A stretch of 64,000 nt of DNA from Natronococcus sp. A-GB1 (GCF_029688845.1 NZ_JARUKW010000002.1:62001-126000); one strand, 5' to 3'; counted from the stretch's first letter, positions 32,976 to 43,550 are shown. A program made the numbers and translations. The notes: a model not told the origin generated them from the letters alone.

Positions 32976-35360
32976 ATGAGTACGGCAGGAATGACCGACT
33001 GGCGCTCGATCTTCGGCCACACCCAGCCCTACGACGAGCAGGTCGACGGGATCGAGACCGCTATTGAGACGGCTCGAGACGGCGGCTACACTGTCGTCGA
33101 GGGTGCCTGTGGGACCGGGAAGACGATGATCGCGCTCACCGCTGGGATCGACCTCGTGCGCGACCCCGACACCGACTACGAGCGCGTCCTCGTCCTCACG
33201 AGCGTCAAACAGCAGCTTCGCCAGTTCGAGGCCGACCTCGAGACGATCAACGAGAACCTGCCCGACGACTGGAATCCCGTCTCGGGACTGACGCTCGTCG
33301 GGAAGGCCGACGTCTGTCCGTACAACCGCGCCGGTGCAGGAGGAATCGACGACGGCAACGTCTACGATCGCTGCGAGAGCCTGCGCGAGCGCACCCGCGA
33401 CCTCACGGGCGAGGGCGGCGAGACGACCCCAGGGACGCTGACCGCCCGCGCCCGCCAGCAACAGACGGGCCTCGCCGACAGCGGATCGACGGGACCGACG
33501 GGGCGATTTCTCGAGACCGCGGGCGAAACCGCGGCCTACCCGCCGGAGATGCCGACCTACGGCGACGGCGGCGCGGTCGGCGCCGAGACGGAGTACTGCC
33601 CGTTCTACGCCCAGTACCTCGAGGACCTGCCCGACGAAGAGAGCGACAGCGATGCGGCCGAGGCGGTTCCGTTCGATTTCACGAGTACCGGGATGTTGAC
33701 TCCCGACGATCTCGTCTCGCGCTCGGTCCGCAACGGCACCTGCCCACACTCCGTGATGGGCGCGGCGTTAGGCCACGTCGAGCTCGTCCTCGGCAACTAC
33801 TACCACGCGTTCGATCCGACCACGACGACCGCCTTCACGGGCGCCCTGCTCGACGACTCGACGTTCGTCGTCTGCGACGAGGCCCACATGCTCGAGCCGC
33901 GCGTGCGAGATCTGGTCAGCGACGGCGTCGCGGACCAGCGCCTCCGGGACGCCGAGACGGAGCTCTCTCGAGTGCTCCAGCCGATCAGGTTCGAGCGTGA
34001 GGGACGGGAGGCCCAGGGCGGTTCGAAGACCGCTGACGCCGACCTCGTGCGGGGCGAACTCGAGGACAGCGACGTCTCTTTCGAGGAGCTCTCCCGCACC
34101 CTCGAGTTCGTTCGTGACCTCCGGGAGGAACTCGACCGTCGCGTCACCGCCTACCTCGACCGGAACCATCGGGGGTGGCAGTCGAACCCGACCGAGCTCT
34201 CGGACGCCGAGATCCCGCTCCGCGACCCGCAGGAGCCCGCCGTCGACGAACTCACCGAGTGGGCCGCCGACGCGGGCTACAGCGACGCCGTCTGGGTCCG
34301 GGCCGAGAACGTCGGCGCCGTCGTCGAGCGCGTGTTGAACGAAGCCGAAGACGAGGACCGAACCCGCGCGGCGCCCGCTGTGGGTCGCGTTCTCGGCGAG
34401 TGGTACCGTCGCGATCACACCGACTACTTCCGGGAGATCGAGCTCGAGCGCACCTGGGACGAGACCGAGCCGACCGACTCCTGGCGGCGGGCCTACACTG
34501 CTCGCCTCGCCCTGCACAACTGCGTCCCCAGCGACGCCATCGGCGATCGACTGGCGGCGTTCGGCGGCGGAATCCTGATGAGCGCGACCCTCGAGCCAGT
34601 CGACGCGTTCACCGAGGTGACGGGACTCGACTACCTCGCCGACGAGGAGGACCGTCCGGTCGTCGAACGTCGCTACGGCCTGCACTTCCCCGAGGAGAAC
34701 CGCGAGAGCTTCGCGGTGGCCGCGCCGAAGTTTACCTACGACAACCGGGGTCGACCCGGCGAGACCAACCCGACGCGCACCCACTACGCCGACGCCGTCG
34801 CGAGGGTCGCCCGGCTCCCCGGCAACGTCCTCGTCGGGATGCCCAGCTACGCGGAAGCCGAGTGGATCGCGGGCGCCCTCGAGGGCCGGATCGACAAACC
34901 CGTCCTGCTCGACGCCGCGAGCGACGACGAGACGACCCAGTCGCTCAAGAACGACTTCTTCGCGGGCGAGGGAAAGGTACTCGTCACGAGTCTGCGGGGG
35001 ACGCTCACCGAGGGGGTCGACTACAGCGGCGACCGTCTCTCCGCCGCCGTGGTCTGTGGCGTCCCGATCGTCAACACCTCGAGCCCACGAACGACGGCCG
35101 TCCGTCGGGCCTACGACGACGCCTTCGGTGACGGGTTCGAGTACGCGCTGACGATCCCGGCGGTCCGGAAGACCCGCCAGGCCGTCGGACGGGTCATCCG
35201 CTCGGCCGAGGACGTTGGCGTGCGAGTGCTGCTCGACGAGCGCTACGCGCGGGACAGCTGGGACTCGGTGCGGGAGTACCTCCCCGACGACGGCGAGTTC
35301 CAGCCCGTCAGCTCCGACATGCTCGAGGTGGGTCTCGACCGGTTCCGGTCGCGGCTCTAA
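32976..35360 (+). CDS. XPD/Rad3-type DNA helicase with iron-sulfur cluster
   Basis: A 794-aa superfamily-2 helicase. Walker A is VEGACGTGKT (41-50) and motif II is CDEAHML (about 299). Four candidate cluster cysteines are at 114 (ADVCPYN), 133 (YDRCES), 208 (EYCPFYA) and 256 (GTCPHSV), the XPD pattern. The C-terminal half has motif V/VI-like GTLTEGVDYSGDRLSA and QAVGRVIRSAEDVG. Family roles are repair-linked 5'-3' unwinding. The spacing between the second and third cysteine is long because of an insertion around 140-200. Start ATG 32976; ATG 32991 is possible. Confidence 0.9.
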   Translation: MSTAGMTDWRSIFGHTQPYDEQVDGIETAIETARDGGYTVVEGACGTGKTMIALTAGIDLVRDPDTDYERVLVLTSVKQQLRQFEADLETINENLPDDWNPVSGLTLVGKADVCPYNRAGAGGIDDGNVYDRCESLRERTRDLTGEGGETTPGTLTARARQQQTGLADSGSTGPTGRFLETAGETAAYPPEMPTYGDGGAVGAETEYCPFYAQYLEDLPDEESDSDAAEAVPFDFTSTGMLTPDDLVSRSVRNGTCPHSVMGAALGHVELVLGNYYHAFDPTTTTAFTGALLDDSTFVVCDEAHMLEPRVRDLVSDGVADQRLRDAETELSRVLQPIRFEREGREAQGGSKTADADLVRGELEDSDVSFEELSRTLEFVRDLREELDRRVTAYLDRNHRGWQSNPTELSDAEIPLRDPQEPAVDELTEWAADAGYSDAVWVRAENVGAVVERVLNEAEDEDRTRAAPAVGRVLGEWYRRDHTDYFREIELERTWDETEPTDSWRRAYTARLALHNCVPSDAIGDRLAAFGGGILMSATLEPVDAFTEVTGLDYLADEEDRPVVERRYGLHFPEENRESFAVAAPKFTYDNRGRPGETNPTRTHYADAVARVARLPGNVLVGMPSYAEAEWIAGALEGRIDKPVLLDAASDDETTQSLKNDFFAGEGKVLVTSLRGTLTEGVDYSGDRLSAAVVCGVPIVNTSSPRTTAVRRAYDDAFGDGFEYALTIPAVRKTRQAVGRVIRSAEDVGVRVLLDERYARDSWDSVREYLPDDGEFQPVSSDMLEVGLDRFRSRL

Positions 35361-35418
35361 TCGCTCCCGACCGAGCGAACCCGATGTTGGCCGTCGACGA
35401 TATCGGTCGGCACTCGAC

Positions 35419-35727
35419 TTACGGCGATTTCCGCACCGTGACGGTTCTGGTCGGCGTCTCCGCGTATAGCGAGTACAGCAGGACCGCACAGCCGCCGGCG
35501 GTGAACGAGCTCTGGACGGCGACCCCGAGCGCGATCCGACCGGCGACGAGGTGGACGGCTCCACCGAGAACCGATCCGGCGACGAGCAGCCCGAATCCGA
35601 CGGCGACCGCCCGGAGGGGTCCGGCACCGGTCCGTCGGAACGCACGGTAAGCGAGGACGGCGACCGCGCCGCCGGTGAGCAACGTTGCCGTGTTTGCGGC
35701 TGCGATAAGGACGCTGTATTCGTTCAT
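35419..35727 (-). CDS. small three-helix membrane protein, haloarchaeal family
   Basis: A 102-aa protein with three hydrophobic segments (about 5-28, 38-62, 68-88) and a short basic tail. Haloarchaea carry many such small integral membrane proteins of unknown role, often near transcription regulators; none is adjacent here. Start ATG 35727 gives a compact protein without extension. Confidence 0.65.
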   Translation of the reverse strand: MNEYSVLIAAANTATLLTGGAVAVLAYRAFRRTGAGPLRAVAVGFGLLVAGSVLGGAVHLVAGRIALGVAVQSSFTAGGCAVLLYSLYAETPTRTVTVRKSP

Positions 35728-35843
35728 GGGACCTCGCTTCCCGAGCGGGAGTACCGCTCGAGAACGCGTTCGTTCGCCGCTGGGTCACGCGAGTACTTCA
35801 GTCGGGTGGCCGGTTCCCACTCGAGTGGAACCGTTCGGGTCCG

Positions 35844-37004
35844 TTACTCCGCGATCGTCTCCGCCCACTCGTCGACCCACCGCTCGAGGTCGGAGCGGAG
35901 TCGATCGTACCCGACCGAGACGGGGTCTGACGGAACCGCCGCGGTCTCCTCGAACGGTTCGTCCAGATCGAGGAACGCTCGGCTGAGCGCCGGCATCGCG
36001 GAGTGGCGCTCGGCGAACGCGGCCTGAACGTCGCTCGAGAGCAGGAAATTCAGGAAGTCGTAGGCGAGATCTACCTCCTCGGCGTCCTCGAAGACGGCCG
36101 CGCCGATCGGCGTCTCGTACCCCTGTTCGTTCGGGAAGGCGAGCTCCCAGTCGTCGGTCTCCCACCCCTCGCGCTCGGCGAAGGCGGCGTCGGTCGAGTA
36201 GCCGACCGTGAGCGGGCGATCGCCGTCGGCGAACGCGGTCGTCGACGCCACCCAGTCGTCGACGAGCTCGAGTCCGTTCTCCTCGAGGTCGCCCCAGTAG
36301 CGGCGATAGCCGTCGTCACCGACCGCCTCGACCGTCCAGAGCAGGAAGGCGAGGCCGGCGTCGGAGCGATCGGGACGCGGGGCGAGCAGGCGTTCCTCGT
36401 ACTCGTCGTCGAGCAGGTCGGTGAGTTCGTCGGGTCCGTCGAGTTCGCTCTCGTCGTACCACAGACAGCTATATCGGACGCCGACCGGAACGGCGCGTCC
36501 CGAAGGATCCCCGAACTCGAGGCCGTCCCGGATTCGCTCGGTTGTCGGAAGCCGATCGGCACCGGGTTCCCGAAACAGGGAGTGCGACGCGAGGTCGGCG
36601 TCGAGTCCGGCGAGATCCGGCGGCGTGAGCCCGAGGTAGACGTCGGCGTCGATCTCTGCGTTCTGCTCGGCTCGTCTACGGTAGTGGTTCAGACCGGCCT
36701 CCGGAATCGTCCACTGAAGTTCGGCGTCGGGGAACTCCTCTTCGAAGGCCTCCTTGATCCACTCGCCGACGGCCCGCTCGCCGACGACCATCGACTCGGT
36801 CGTCGCTACCCGGAACGTCCCCTCGAGGTCGGGCTCGTCCGGCTCGGTGTCGTCGCGCTCGGTCGCGTCGGTCGCCTCCTCGTCCTCGTTCTCGCCGTCT
36901 TCGTCGTCATCGTCCTCATCGTCGTCCCCGACGGGGGAGGAACAGCCGGCCATCCCGGCGAGCGCTCCGACGCCGACGGTCCGCACGACCGAACGCCGAT
37001 TCAT
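35844..37004 (-). CDS. thiamine/iron-type ABC substrate-binding lipoprotein
   Basis: A 386-aa binding protein with a twin-arginine-like start (NRRSVVR), lipobox (MAGC) and a run of Asp/Glu after the cysteine. The mature part fits the ThiB/TbpA pattern (FRVATTESMVVGERAVGEWI near the start and RYSCLWYDESEL, WELAFPNEQGYETPIG later). No permease or ATPase gene is adjacent, so it is an orphan. ATG 37004 matches a leaderless promoter (CTTAAG at 37029-37034). Thiamine specificity is inferred from family likeness only. Confidence 0.75.
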   Translation of the reverse strand: MNRRSVVRTVGVGALAGMAGCSSPVGDDDEDDDDEDGENEDEEATDATERDDTEPDEPDLEGTFRVATTESMVVGERAVGEWIKEAFEEEFPDAELQWTIPEAGLNHYRRRAEQNAEIDADVYLGLTPPDLAGLDADLASHSLFREPGADRLPTTERIRDGLEFGDPSGRAVPVGVRYSCLWYDESELDGPDELTDLLDDEYEERLLAPRPDRSDAGLAFLLWTVEAVGDDGYRRYWGDLEENGLELVDDWVASTTAFADGDRPLTVGYSTDAAFAEREGWETDDWELAFPNEQGYETPIGAAVFEDAEEVDLAYDFLNFLLSSDVQAAFAERHSAMPALSRAFLDLDEPFEETAAVPSDPVSVGYDRLRSDLERWVDEWAETIAE

Positions 37005-37110
37005 GCTGGGAGCCACACACCGTGTCGTCTTAAGCGCCGGGATCGTCCGTCGGATACCGAGGGGGCGCCCATCACAGAAAGGCTTTGACGGTCGACGGCG
37101 ATCGGCCCCT

Positions 37111-38202
37111 GTGACAGCCACCACGAACTCACCGCGGCGGCGCCACGTGCTCGGCGGCGTCGTCGCGGTCCTCGGCCTGCTGACCGGCGCGATCCTGCTC
37201 GAGGTGCTCGGAACGATCCTCTTTGCGCTGACGGTCGCGTACGTGCTGGTGCCGGTTCAGGCGTGGCTGGTCAGGCGCGGCCTCGGCGAGTGGACCGCCA
37301 CCGTCGGCGCGACGCTCGTCGGGTTCGTGAGCGCAACGGCGGTGTTCGCGCCGATCGTCCTCACGCTGTACTTCCGGGTCGACGAGGTGATCGCCCTCGT
37401 CGAGGGCGTGCCGGCCGAGATCCCGGTGACGGTTCTCGAGATGACGTACACGATCGAGACGCGGGAGGTCCAGGCGCTCGCGGTCTCGTTCCTCCGCGAC
37501 GTGGCCGTTTCGCTGGCCTCTTCCCTCCCCGTCCTCGCGATCAAGTTCGCGCTGTTCGTCATCCTGCTGTTCGCGCTGCTGTACAGGGGCGACGCCGCCG
37601 CGCGCGCCGCGATCGCGCCCGTCCCCCGCGAGTACAGAGGGATCGTTCGAGCGCTCGCTATCCGGGCTCGAGAGACGCTGTACGCGATCTACGTGCTGCA
37701 GCTCGCGACGTCGGTGACCTCGCTCCTGATCGGCTACCCGCTGTTTCACCTGCTTGGCTACGAGATGGCGTTCACCCTCGCGCTGTTCGCCGCGATCTTG
37801 CAGTTCGTGCCGATCATCGGTCCGAGCCTGTTGATCACGCCGATCGCGCTCTACCACGTGGCCGCGGGCGACCTCATCGCGGCCGCGCTGGTCGGCGTCC
37901 TCGGCATCACGCTCGTCGCCTGGCTGCCCGACATCGCCGTCAGACCCCGCCTCGCCCGTCGCTCGGCCGGGCTGCCTGGAAGCCTATACTTCGTCGGTTT
38001 TACCGGCGGACTGTTCACCCTCGGTGCGATCGGGATCGTCGTCGGCCCGCTGATCGTCGCGATCTTCGTCGAAGCCGTCGAGCTACTCGCCGACGAGGTC
38101 AACGGGGACGTGAGCCTCGCGGAGCTCGCACCGCCGGAGCTCGAGGACGGCACGCGAGCACCGAGTGCCGACGTGGAGTCCGAGGCTTCGACGGACGACT
38201 GA
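37111..38202 (+). CDS. AI-2E family (PerM-like) transporter
   Basis: A 363-aa polytopic membrane protein. Characteristic segments are the N-terminal paired helices (LFALTVAYVLVPVQAWL), the central amphipathic region and the family hallmark FVPIIGPSLLITPIALY. Members export small molecules or exchange ions; the autoinducer role is known for few. Start GTG 37111 follows the divergent thiB-like gene by 107 bp. The upstream frame to 36754 is a Ser-rich shadow of the opposite gene. Confidence 0.85.
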   Translation: MTATTNSPRRRHVLGGVVAVLGLLTGAILLEVLGTILFALTVAYVLVPVQAWLVRRGLGEWTATVGATLVGFVSATAVFAPIVLTLYFRVDEVIALVEGVPAEIPVTVLEMTYTIETREVQALAVSFLRDVAVSLASSLPVLAIKFALFVILLFALLYRGDAAARAAIAPVPREYRGIVRALAIRARETLYAIYVLQLATSVTSLLIGYPLFHLLGYEMAFTLALFAAILQFVPIIGPSLLITPIALYHVAAGDLIAAALVGVLGITLVAWLPDIAVRPRLARRSAGLPGSLYFVGFTGGLFTLGAIGIVVGPLIVAIFVEAVELLADEVNGDVSLAELAPPELEDGTRAPSADVESEASTDD

Positions 38203-38253
38203 TCGGATCGAACCAGCCAACACGCCTTTCTCCCTGCTCGTCGTCCATCCACC

Positions 38254-38838
38254 ATGGCCAGTGGCCGAACGATCATCAACGCGATCATCGGGGCCGTCGT
38301 CGGAATCGTCCTCTCCTTTATCCCCTTTTCGACGGTCGTCGGCGGCGCTGTCGCCGGTTTTCTCGAGGGGCCGGACGACCGGGACGGGGCGATCGTCGGC
38401 GCCCTCGCGGGCGCGATCACGTTCGTCCCGATCGCCGCCGTCGCGGTGCTGGGAATCGGCTTCGTCGGATTCGGGTTCGGCGTCGCCGCGGCACCCGCGG
38501 AGGGGTTTGCGTTCGTTATCCTGTTGATCCTCGTCGGGGTCCTGTTCGCGTTCGTCTACACCGTCGGCCTGTCGCTGCTTGGCGGGTACCTCGGGGCCTA
38601 CCTCGCGCGGGAGTACCCCGGAAAACACGCGCGAACGCGGGAGACGTTTGATGGGAGGCGACGGGAGCCGGCCTCCCGTTCCGGGACCCGACCGCGCGAG
38701 CGGGACGCGGAGAGGGCCGACCGATCCGAATCGGACCGACCGACGCGAAACGAACCGGCCGACGGACGCGAGGACGACGACCTCGATCCGTCGCGATGGC
38801 ACGAACCTGAACCCCGGGATCGTGAGCGAGACGAGTAG
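38254..38838 (+). CDS. DUF5518 membrane protein
   Basis: A 194-aa protein with three to four glycine-rich helices in residues 1-125, followed by a hydrophilic Arg/Asp/Glu tail rich in charged repeats (RDAERADRSESDRP). The helical part matches the haloarchaeal DUF5518 family, whose function is not known. It ends 6 bp before the stop of the convergent PQQ-repeat gene. Confidence 0.75.
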   Translation: MASGRTIINAIIGAVVGIVLSFIPFSTVVGGAVAGFLEGPDDRDGAIVGALAGAITFVPIAAVAVLGIGFVGFGFGVAAAPAEGFAFVILLILVGVLFAFVYTVGLSLLGGYLGAYLAREYPGKHARTRETFDGRRREPASRSGTRPRERDAERADRSESDRPTRNEPADGREDDDLDPSRWHEPEPRDRERDE

Positions 38839-38844
38839 CCGCCG

Positions 38845-40056
38845 CTAGGTGAATTCGAAGAGCGCCGACGTCCGGTCGTCCTCGTGGCCCGTGAGATACA
38901 GCGCCCCCGACTCCACGGCGGGGCCGCTCGTCGGCCTCGCGTCGCCGTCGTACTGCCACTCGAGCTCGCCGCTTTCGGCGTCGAACGCGCCGATCGTCTC
39001 GCCACTCCCCGATCCGGAACCCCGGTCGCGACGCACTCGAGCGAAGATCAGCCCGGAACCGATCACGGGTCCGGCCGCGTACGACGAGGCGCCTCGCTCC
39101 GATCGCCAGACGCGGTCACCCGAGTCGGGATCGACGACGGAGATCGCACCGCCGATATCCGACGCGCAGACGATCCCGTTCCCGACGGCGACGACGTCGA
39201 CCTCTCGATCGGCGACCTCGGTTCCCCACCGGACGGTGCCGTCGGTATCGACCGCGATCACCGTTCCCGACCCCGTCCCGACGTACACGACGTCGTCCGT
39301 GACAGCCGGTCCCGCCGTAATCTCGTCGTCGGCGTTGGCCCGCCAGCGGACGCCGCCGGTCTCGTCCTCGAGCGCGTGGAGTGTCGCGTCGCCGCCGCCG
39401 AGGTAGATCGTCCCATCCCGGCTCGCGGGGGTCGCCGTCGGTCGCACGCCGATCGGTTGCTCCCAGCGTCGGTCGCCGTCCTCGAGGTCGTGGGCGGCGA
39501 GGCCGAGCGGCGTACTCACCAGTGAGAGATCTCCGGTGACGGTCGGGTCGGACCGAAACTGTCCGAACCGAACCGACTCCTCGGTTCGCCAGCGCTCGTC
39601 GCCGTCGCGATCGAACACCCGGAGCGAGGACCGGGAGCCGATCAGAACTTCGTCCTCGGTTACGGCGGGCGCCGTCCGCGACTCGAACTCCTCCGGTGCA
39701 GCAGTCCACTCCCGCTCCCCGGTTTCGGCGTCGACCGCGAACAGCTCCTCGTCCAAGTCCGACGCGACGACGGTCCCGTCCCGAACGACCGGGTGAACGT
39801 GACCGATATGGGTTTTGTACGATTCGGTCCACGAGATCGATAGTGGCGGTTCCGGCGTCGCTTCCGGGGGAACGGCCCGCGTGTTCGCCGGATCGCCGTG
39901 GACGACGGACCACGACGTTCGGTTCGGGGCCAGCGACGGGTCGACGCTCACCTCGCCGTCGAACGTCTCGAGGTCGCTCGAGTCGCGGCCGAAACAGCCC
40001 GCGCCCGTAGCCGTTATCGCGCAGGCGCCCACCGCGAGGACGGCTCTACGACGCAT
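38845..40056 (-). CDS. PQQ-repeat beta-propeller lipoprotein (second of pair)
   Basis: A 403-aa secreted protein. The signal is RRRAVLAVG with lipobox TGAGC. Six or more repeats of the PQQ type follow, each with a strand like LFAVDAETGEREW or VIAVDTDGTVRW. Such propellers act as dehydrogenase-like or scaffold (BamB-like) domains; no PQQ ligand set is recognisable, so a structural role is favoured. ATG 40056 overlaps the end of the upstream paralogue by 11 bp, so the two are translationally coupled. Confidence 0.82.
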   Translation of the reverse strand: MRRRAVLAVGACAITATGAGCFGRDSSDLETFDGEVSVDPSLAPNRTSWSVVHGDPANTRAVPPEATPEPPLSISWTESYKTHIGHVHPVVRDGTVVASDLDEELFAVDAETGEREWTAAPEEFESRTAPAVTEDEVLIGSRSSLRVFDRDGDERWRTEESVRFGQFRSDPTVTGDLSLVSTPLGLAAHDLEDGDRRWEQPIGVRPTATPASRDGTIYLGGGDATLHALEDETGGVRWRANADDEITAGPAVTDDVVYVGTGSGTVIAVDTDGTVRWGTEVADREVDVVAVGNGIVCASDIGGAISVVDPDSGDRVWRSERGASSYAAGPVIGSGLIFARVRRDRGSGSGSGETIGAFDAESGELEWQYDGDARPTSGPAVESGALYLTGHEDDRTSALFEFT

Positions 40057-41374
40057 CGTCACCACCGAACTTCGCGAGCCGTCCCCATCGAGTGGTCGCG
40101 TAGAGCGCGCCGTTCGCGACCGCTTGGCCGTCGGTCGGAAGCTCGCGGCCGAACCACCCGCCTTCGAAGTAGTCGCTCTCCTCGTCGTCGCCGATCTCCC
40201 CCCACCGGTGGTCGCCGTCCTCGCGATCGAGCGCGCCGAACCCGACGAGGACGCGGTCGCCGACGACGACCGGGGCACCCGTGATCGGCGTCCGATCGGT
40301 TCCGCTCGAGGACTCGTCGTCGTCCGGGGCGAGGTTCACGTGGCGCCACCGCTCCTCGCCGGTGTTTCGATCGACCGCGTAGGCGTTCTTGGCGCCGAGG
40401 TATACCGCGTCCTCGTCGACGGTCGGCGAACTCGTCTCGTCGACGCCGGTCGCGAAGGTCCACTCGTGGCTTCCGTCGTCGATCGACCGTGCCTGTAGCT
40501 CGCCGGGAACGGCGACGTAGATGGCCTCCTCGGCGACGGCGGGAGAGGGAAACGTGCTGGAACGGACGGGATCCTCGAGTTCGATCGCCCACCGCTCCGA
40601 TCCGGACTCCCTGCCGAGTCCGCGAACGAACACCGTCCAGGGAGGCGGGTCGTCGCCCGACCCTGTCAGTACGACGACCGTCTCGTCGCCCACTGCGGGT
40701 CGCCCGGTCGCCCGATGCTCGTCTCCCAAGCCGAGTCGATCACGGATCCCCTCCTGTCGGTCGTCCCAGCACCGCTCTCCGGTGTCGACGTCGACGGCGA
40801 AGACGCGCCCGTCGTCGGTCTGGACGTAACACCAGCCGTCGGCGACCGCGGGCGTGCGAACCGCCGCGCCGAGGTCCGTCTCCCAGACGACGTCGCCGCC
40901 GCGGCGCTCGAGTCGGGTCAACGTCCCGTCGCCGTCGCCGACGACGAGGCCGTCGCCGACGAGCGCGGGCGCCCCGCTCGGATCCGAGAGCGAGTGTTCC
41001 CACTCGAGTTCGCCGGTGGCCTCCTCGAGTGCGAACACCGCGCCCTCGTCGTCCTGTTCCGGGGGAAATCGGTCGTCGGGAGCAGACAGGCCGTAGACGA
41101 CGTAAACTCGCTCGTCGTCGACGACGGGGCCGCTGGCGACGCCCCCGTGATCGTCGTGCTCCCAGGCGTCGAACCGCCAGCGTTCGAGCGGGTCGTCCGG
41201 CGGCGAATCGCCGTCGGGGTCGAGGCCGGTGTTCGCGGCGTCGAACCCGGGCATCGGCCAGCCCTCGGGCGGCGGATCGGCGTCCGTTCGGGGCGGACAC
41301 TCCTCGCCGAGGCAGCCGGCGACGCCGGCGGTGCCGGCTCCGCAGACCGCCGCGAGGACGTGTCGGCGTTGCAT
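40046..41374 (-). CDS. PQQ-repeat beta-propeller lipoprotein (first of pair)
   Basis: A 442-aa paralogue of the gene that follows it. It has the signal MQRRHVLAAVCG and a lipobox VAGC, followed by propeller repeats (VFALEEATGELEWEHS, VFAVDVDTGERCWDD, AYAVDRNTGEERW). A TATA box (minus strand, 41396-41405, GCATATAGTT) lies at leaderless distance from ATG 41374. The frame upstream to 41569 is Arg-rich shadow sequence. Both proteins probably sit on the outer face of the membrane. Confidence 0.85.
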   Translation of the reverse strand: MQRRHVLAAVCGAGTAGVAGCLGEECPPRTDADPPPEGWPMPGFDAANTGLDPDGDSPPDDPLERWRFDAWEHDDHGGVASGPVVDDERVYVVYGLSAPDDRFPPEQDDEGAVFALEEATGELEWEHSLSDPSGAPALVGDGLVVGDGDGTLTRLERRGGDVVWETDLGAAVRTPAVADGWCYVQTDDGRVFAVDVDTGERCWDDRQEGIRDRLGLGDEHRATGRPAVGDETVVVLTGSGDDPPPWTVFVRGLGRESGSERWAIELEDPVRSSTFPSPAVAEEAIYVAVPGELQARSIDDGSHEWTFATGVDETSSPTVDEDAVYLGAKNAYAVDRNTGEERWRHVNLAPDDDESSSGTDRTPITGAPVVVGDRVLVGFGALDREDGDHRWGEIGDDEESDYFEGGWFGRELPTDGQAVANGALYATTRWGRLAKFGGDDAS

Positions 41375-41421
41375 ACTGTTCGATTGCCAAACTGTAACTA
41401 TATGCTTTGTTGGTCGGCCGG

Positions 41422-42783
41422 TCACTCGTACCGGAGCGCGTCGATCGGATCCGTCCGGGCCGCTCGCCAGGCGGGGTACAGCCCGGAGAGGATCCCCACG
41501 AGGACGCCGACGGCGATCGCGAGCGCGACGTACTCGAGGGGGTAGACCAGCGGCAGGTCGATGTACCACGCGCCCAGATAGCCCGCGGCCAGCCCGAGTG
41601 CGGTCCCCAGGATCGCGCCGACGACGCCCAGAATCACCGCCTCGGCGAGGAACAGCCCCAGCACGTCGCGGTTCTGGGCGCCGACGGCTTTCATGATCCC
41701 GATTTCGCGGGTCCGTTCGGTGACGCTGACCAGCATGATGTTCGCGATCCCGATCGAGCCCACCAGCAGAGAGATCGCCGCGATGCCGACGATGAAGTTC
41801 TGCAGGAGGTCGAGGACGTCCTCGAGCTGCTGGAGCAACTCGGCGCTGGTCTGGAACGTCATCGCGAGGTCGTCGCCGAGGAACTCGCTTGCATCCGAGT
41901 CGTCGCTCTCGAGGTAGTCGATTGCGGCCTCGCGGGCGGCGTCGATGTCGTCCTCGTCGGCGGAGGGGGCCTCGACGACGACCGCGATGAAGCGCGCGTC
42001 GTCGCCGTCGGCCTGTGCCTGCGCCGCTTGGTCGGCGTCGTCAGCTTCGACTGCGTCCTCGGTGTCGGGTTCGCCGCCGTCCTCGCCCCCGTCCGGTCCG
42101 AGCGGTCCCTCGTCGCCGAGCCCCGCGGCGCCGGCCTGTTCGACGTAGTAGGGGTCGGTCGGCACGTAGATCCGCGGCGAGGCCTCGAAGCCTTCGAACG
42201 GGCTCAGCCCCTCGTTGCTGTCGGTGATGCCGACAACCTCTGCGGTCGCCTGTTGGCCGCCGAGGATCGTGATCGTGATCTCGTCGCCGACGCTGACGTT
42301 CTCCTCGAACTGGCCCGCCGCGGCGGGGTTCAGTACCGCCTCGCGTTCGCCCGGTTCGAACTGCCGGCCCTCACGGAGCGTGTCCTCGCGGACGTACGAG
42401 GAGCCGGTCGCGATCACCCCGTCGCCCTGGGCGACTTGCTCGCCGCCGCTCGAGACCGCCTGGCTCTGGATCGGCGCGTAGCCGTAGGCCGCGTCGACGG
42501 CCTCGAGTCCCTCGATCGACTCGAGGTCGTCCCCGCTGACGACGGGCTGGGCGCCCGCTAGCGGTCCGCCCTCGGTGTCTGGGTCGGCTGCCCAGCCGTA
42601 GATATTGCGCTGATCGTCCGGGCTGATGTCGCCGACGATCCCCGCCTGCAGGCTCGCACCCAGCGTGACGAACGCGATCACCGCGGCGATCCCGATCACG
42701 ATGCCGAGTGTCGTCAGCGCAGACCGGAGCTTGTGGCCCCGGATCGAGCGCCAGGAGAGTCGCAGGCTCTCGAGCGGGTTCAT
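41422..42783 (-). CDS. MacB-type ABC transporter permease
   Basis: A 453-aa permease of the MacB/FtsX family. One N-terminal helix ([24 protein letters not shown]) is followed by a large extracellular domain (about 50-330) with a haloarchaeal acidic insert, then three C-terminal helices. The hallmark [23 protein letters not shown] lies between them. The system typically exports or extracts lipoproteins and peptides using a separate ATPase, encoded by the overlapping upstream gene. Confidence 0.9.
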   Translation of the reverse strand: MNPLESLRLSWRSIRGHKLRSALTTLGIVIGIAAVIAFVTLGASLQAGIVGDISPDDQRNIYGWAADPDTEGGPLAGAQPVVSGDDLESIEGLEAVDAAYGYAPIQSQAVSSGGEQVAQGDGVIATGSSYVREDTLREGRQFEPGEREAVLNPAAAGQFEENVSVGDEITITILGGQQATAEVVGITDSNEGLSPFEGFEASPRIYVPTDPYYVEQAGAAGLGDEGPLGPDGGEDGGEPDTEDAVEADDADQAAQAQADGDDARFIAVVVEAPSADEDDIDAAREAAIDYLESDDSDASEFLGDDLAMTFQTSAELLQQLEDVLDLLQNFIVGIAAISLLVGSIGIANIMLVSVTERTREIGIMKAVGAQNRDVLGLFLAEAVILGVVGAILGTALGLAAGYLGAWYIDLPLVYPLEYVALAIAVGVLVGILSGLYPAWRAARTDPIDALRYE

Positions 42784-43550
42784 GGCTCCTCCGTCGCCGC
42801 ACTGCCGTCGACTGGCTCATCTGGCTTTCCCGCCGAGCCGAGCTCCTCGATCCGTTCGATCTTCCCGTCGAGCAGGTGGACGATCCGCTCGGCGCGCTCG
42901 GCGACGTGGCGCTCGTGAGTGACGACGACCAGCGTCGTCCCCGCGTCGTGGAACTCGCCGAAGAGGTCGAGCACCTCGGCTTCGGTCCCGGTGTCGAGGT
43001 TCCCGGTCGGTTCGTCGGCCAGTACGAGTGCTGGATCGTTCACCAGTGCCCGCGCGAGCGCGACCCGCTGGCGCTGGCCGCCCGAGAGCTCGTTCGGGAC
43101 GTGGTCGATACGGTCGCCGAGGCCGACCCGCTCGAGCAGCTCCCGGGCTCGTTCGCGGCGCTCGTCTCGGCCGACGCCCTGAAACAGCTGGGGGAGCGCG
43201 ACGTTCTCGAGGGCGGTCAGCCGTGGCATGAGGTTGAACGTCTGAAAGACGAAGCCGACCGTCGATCCACGAAGGGCGGTCCGTTCCCGATCGCTCAGGG
43301 TCGCCACGTTCGAGCCGTCGACGACGACCGCCCCCTCGGTCGGCGTATCGAGACAGCCGACGAGGTTCATCAGCGTCGACTTCCCGGAGCCGCTCGGTCC
43401 CATAATCGCGGTGTACGACCCCCTCGGAATCTCGAGATCGACGCCGTCGAGGGCGTGAACCGGCTCCCCGAGCTGGTAGGTCTTCCGGACGTTCTCGAGG
43501 CTGACGGCCGTCGCCTCCTTCACTTCGGTCTCGGCGTCCGGTCGTGCCAT
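42780..43550 (-). CDS. MacB/LolD-type ABC transporter ATPase
   Basis: A 256-aa ATPase. Walker [10 protein letters not shown], signature [15 protein letters not shown], Walker [13 protein letters not shown] and an H-loop [12 protein letters not shown] are intact, the pattern of LolD/MacB ATPases. ATG 43550 is chosen; upstream in-frame sequence is AT-rich intergenic DNA. The stop overlaps the permease start by 4 bp. Confidence 0.92.
   Translation of the reverse strand: MARPDAETEVKEATAVSLENVRKTYQLGEPVHALDGVDLEIPRGSYTAIMGPSGSGKSTLMNLVGCLDTPTEGAVVVDGSNVATLSDRERTALRGSTVGFVFQTFNLMPRLTALENVALPQLFQGVGRDERRERARELLERVGLGDRIDHVPNELSGGQRQRVALARALVNDPALVLADEPTGNLDTGTEAEVLDLFGEFHDAGTTLVVVTHERHVAERAERIVHLLDGKIERIEELGSAGKPDEPVDGSAATEEP

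Noticed and set aside
33768-35645. Long minus-strand frame of 625 codons opposite the helicase
   Set aside because: Antisense shadow of the XPD-type helicase gene with Val/Arg-rich composition and no motifs.
35817-35832. Palindrome CCACTCGAGTGG near the thiamine-type gene stop considered as an ORB
   Set aside because: It lacks the GAAACGAAGGGG core; it overlaps the 3' end region of that gene and looks like a terminator-type or chance palindrome.
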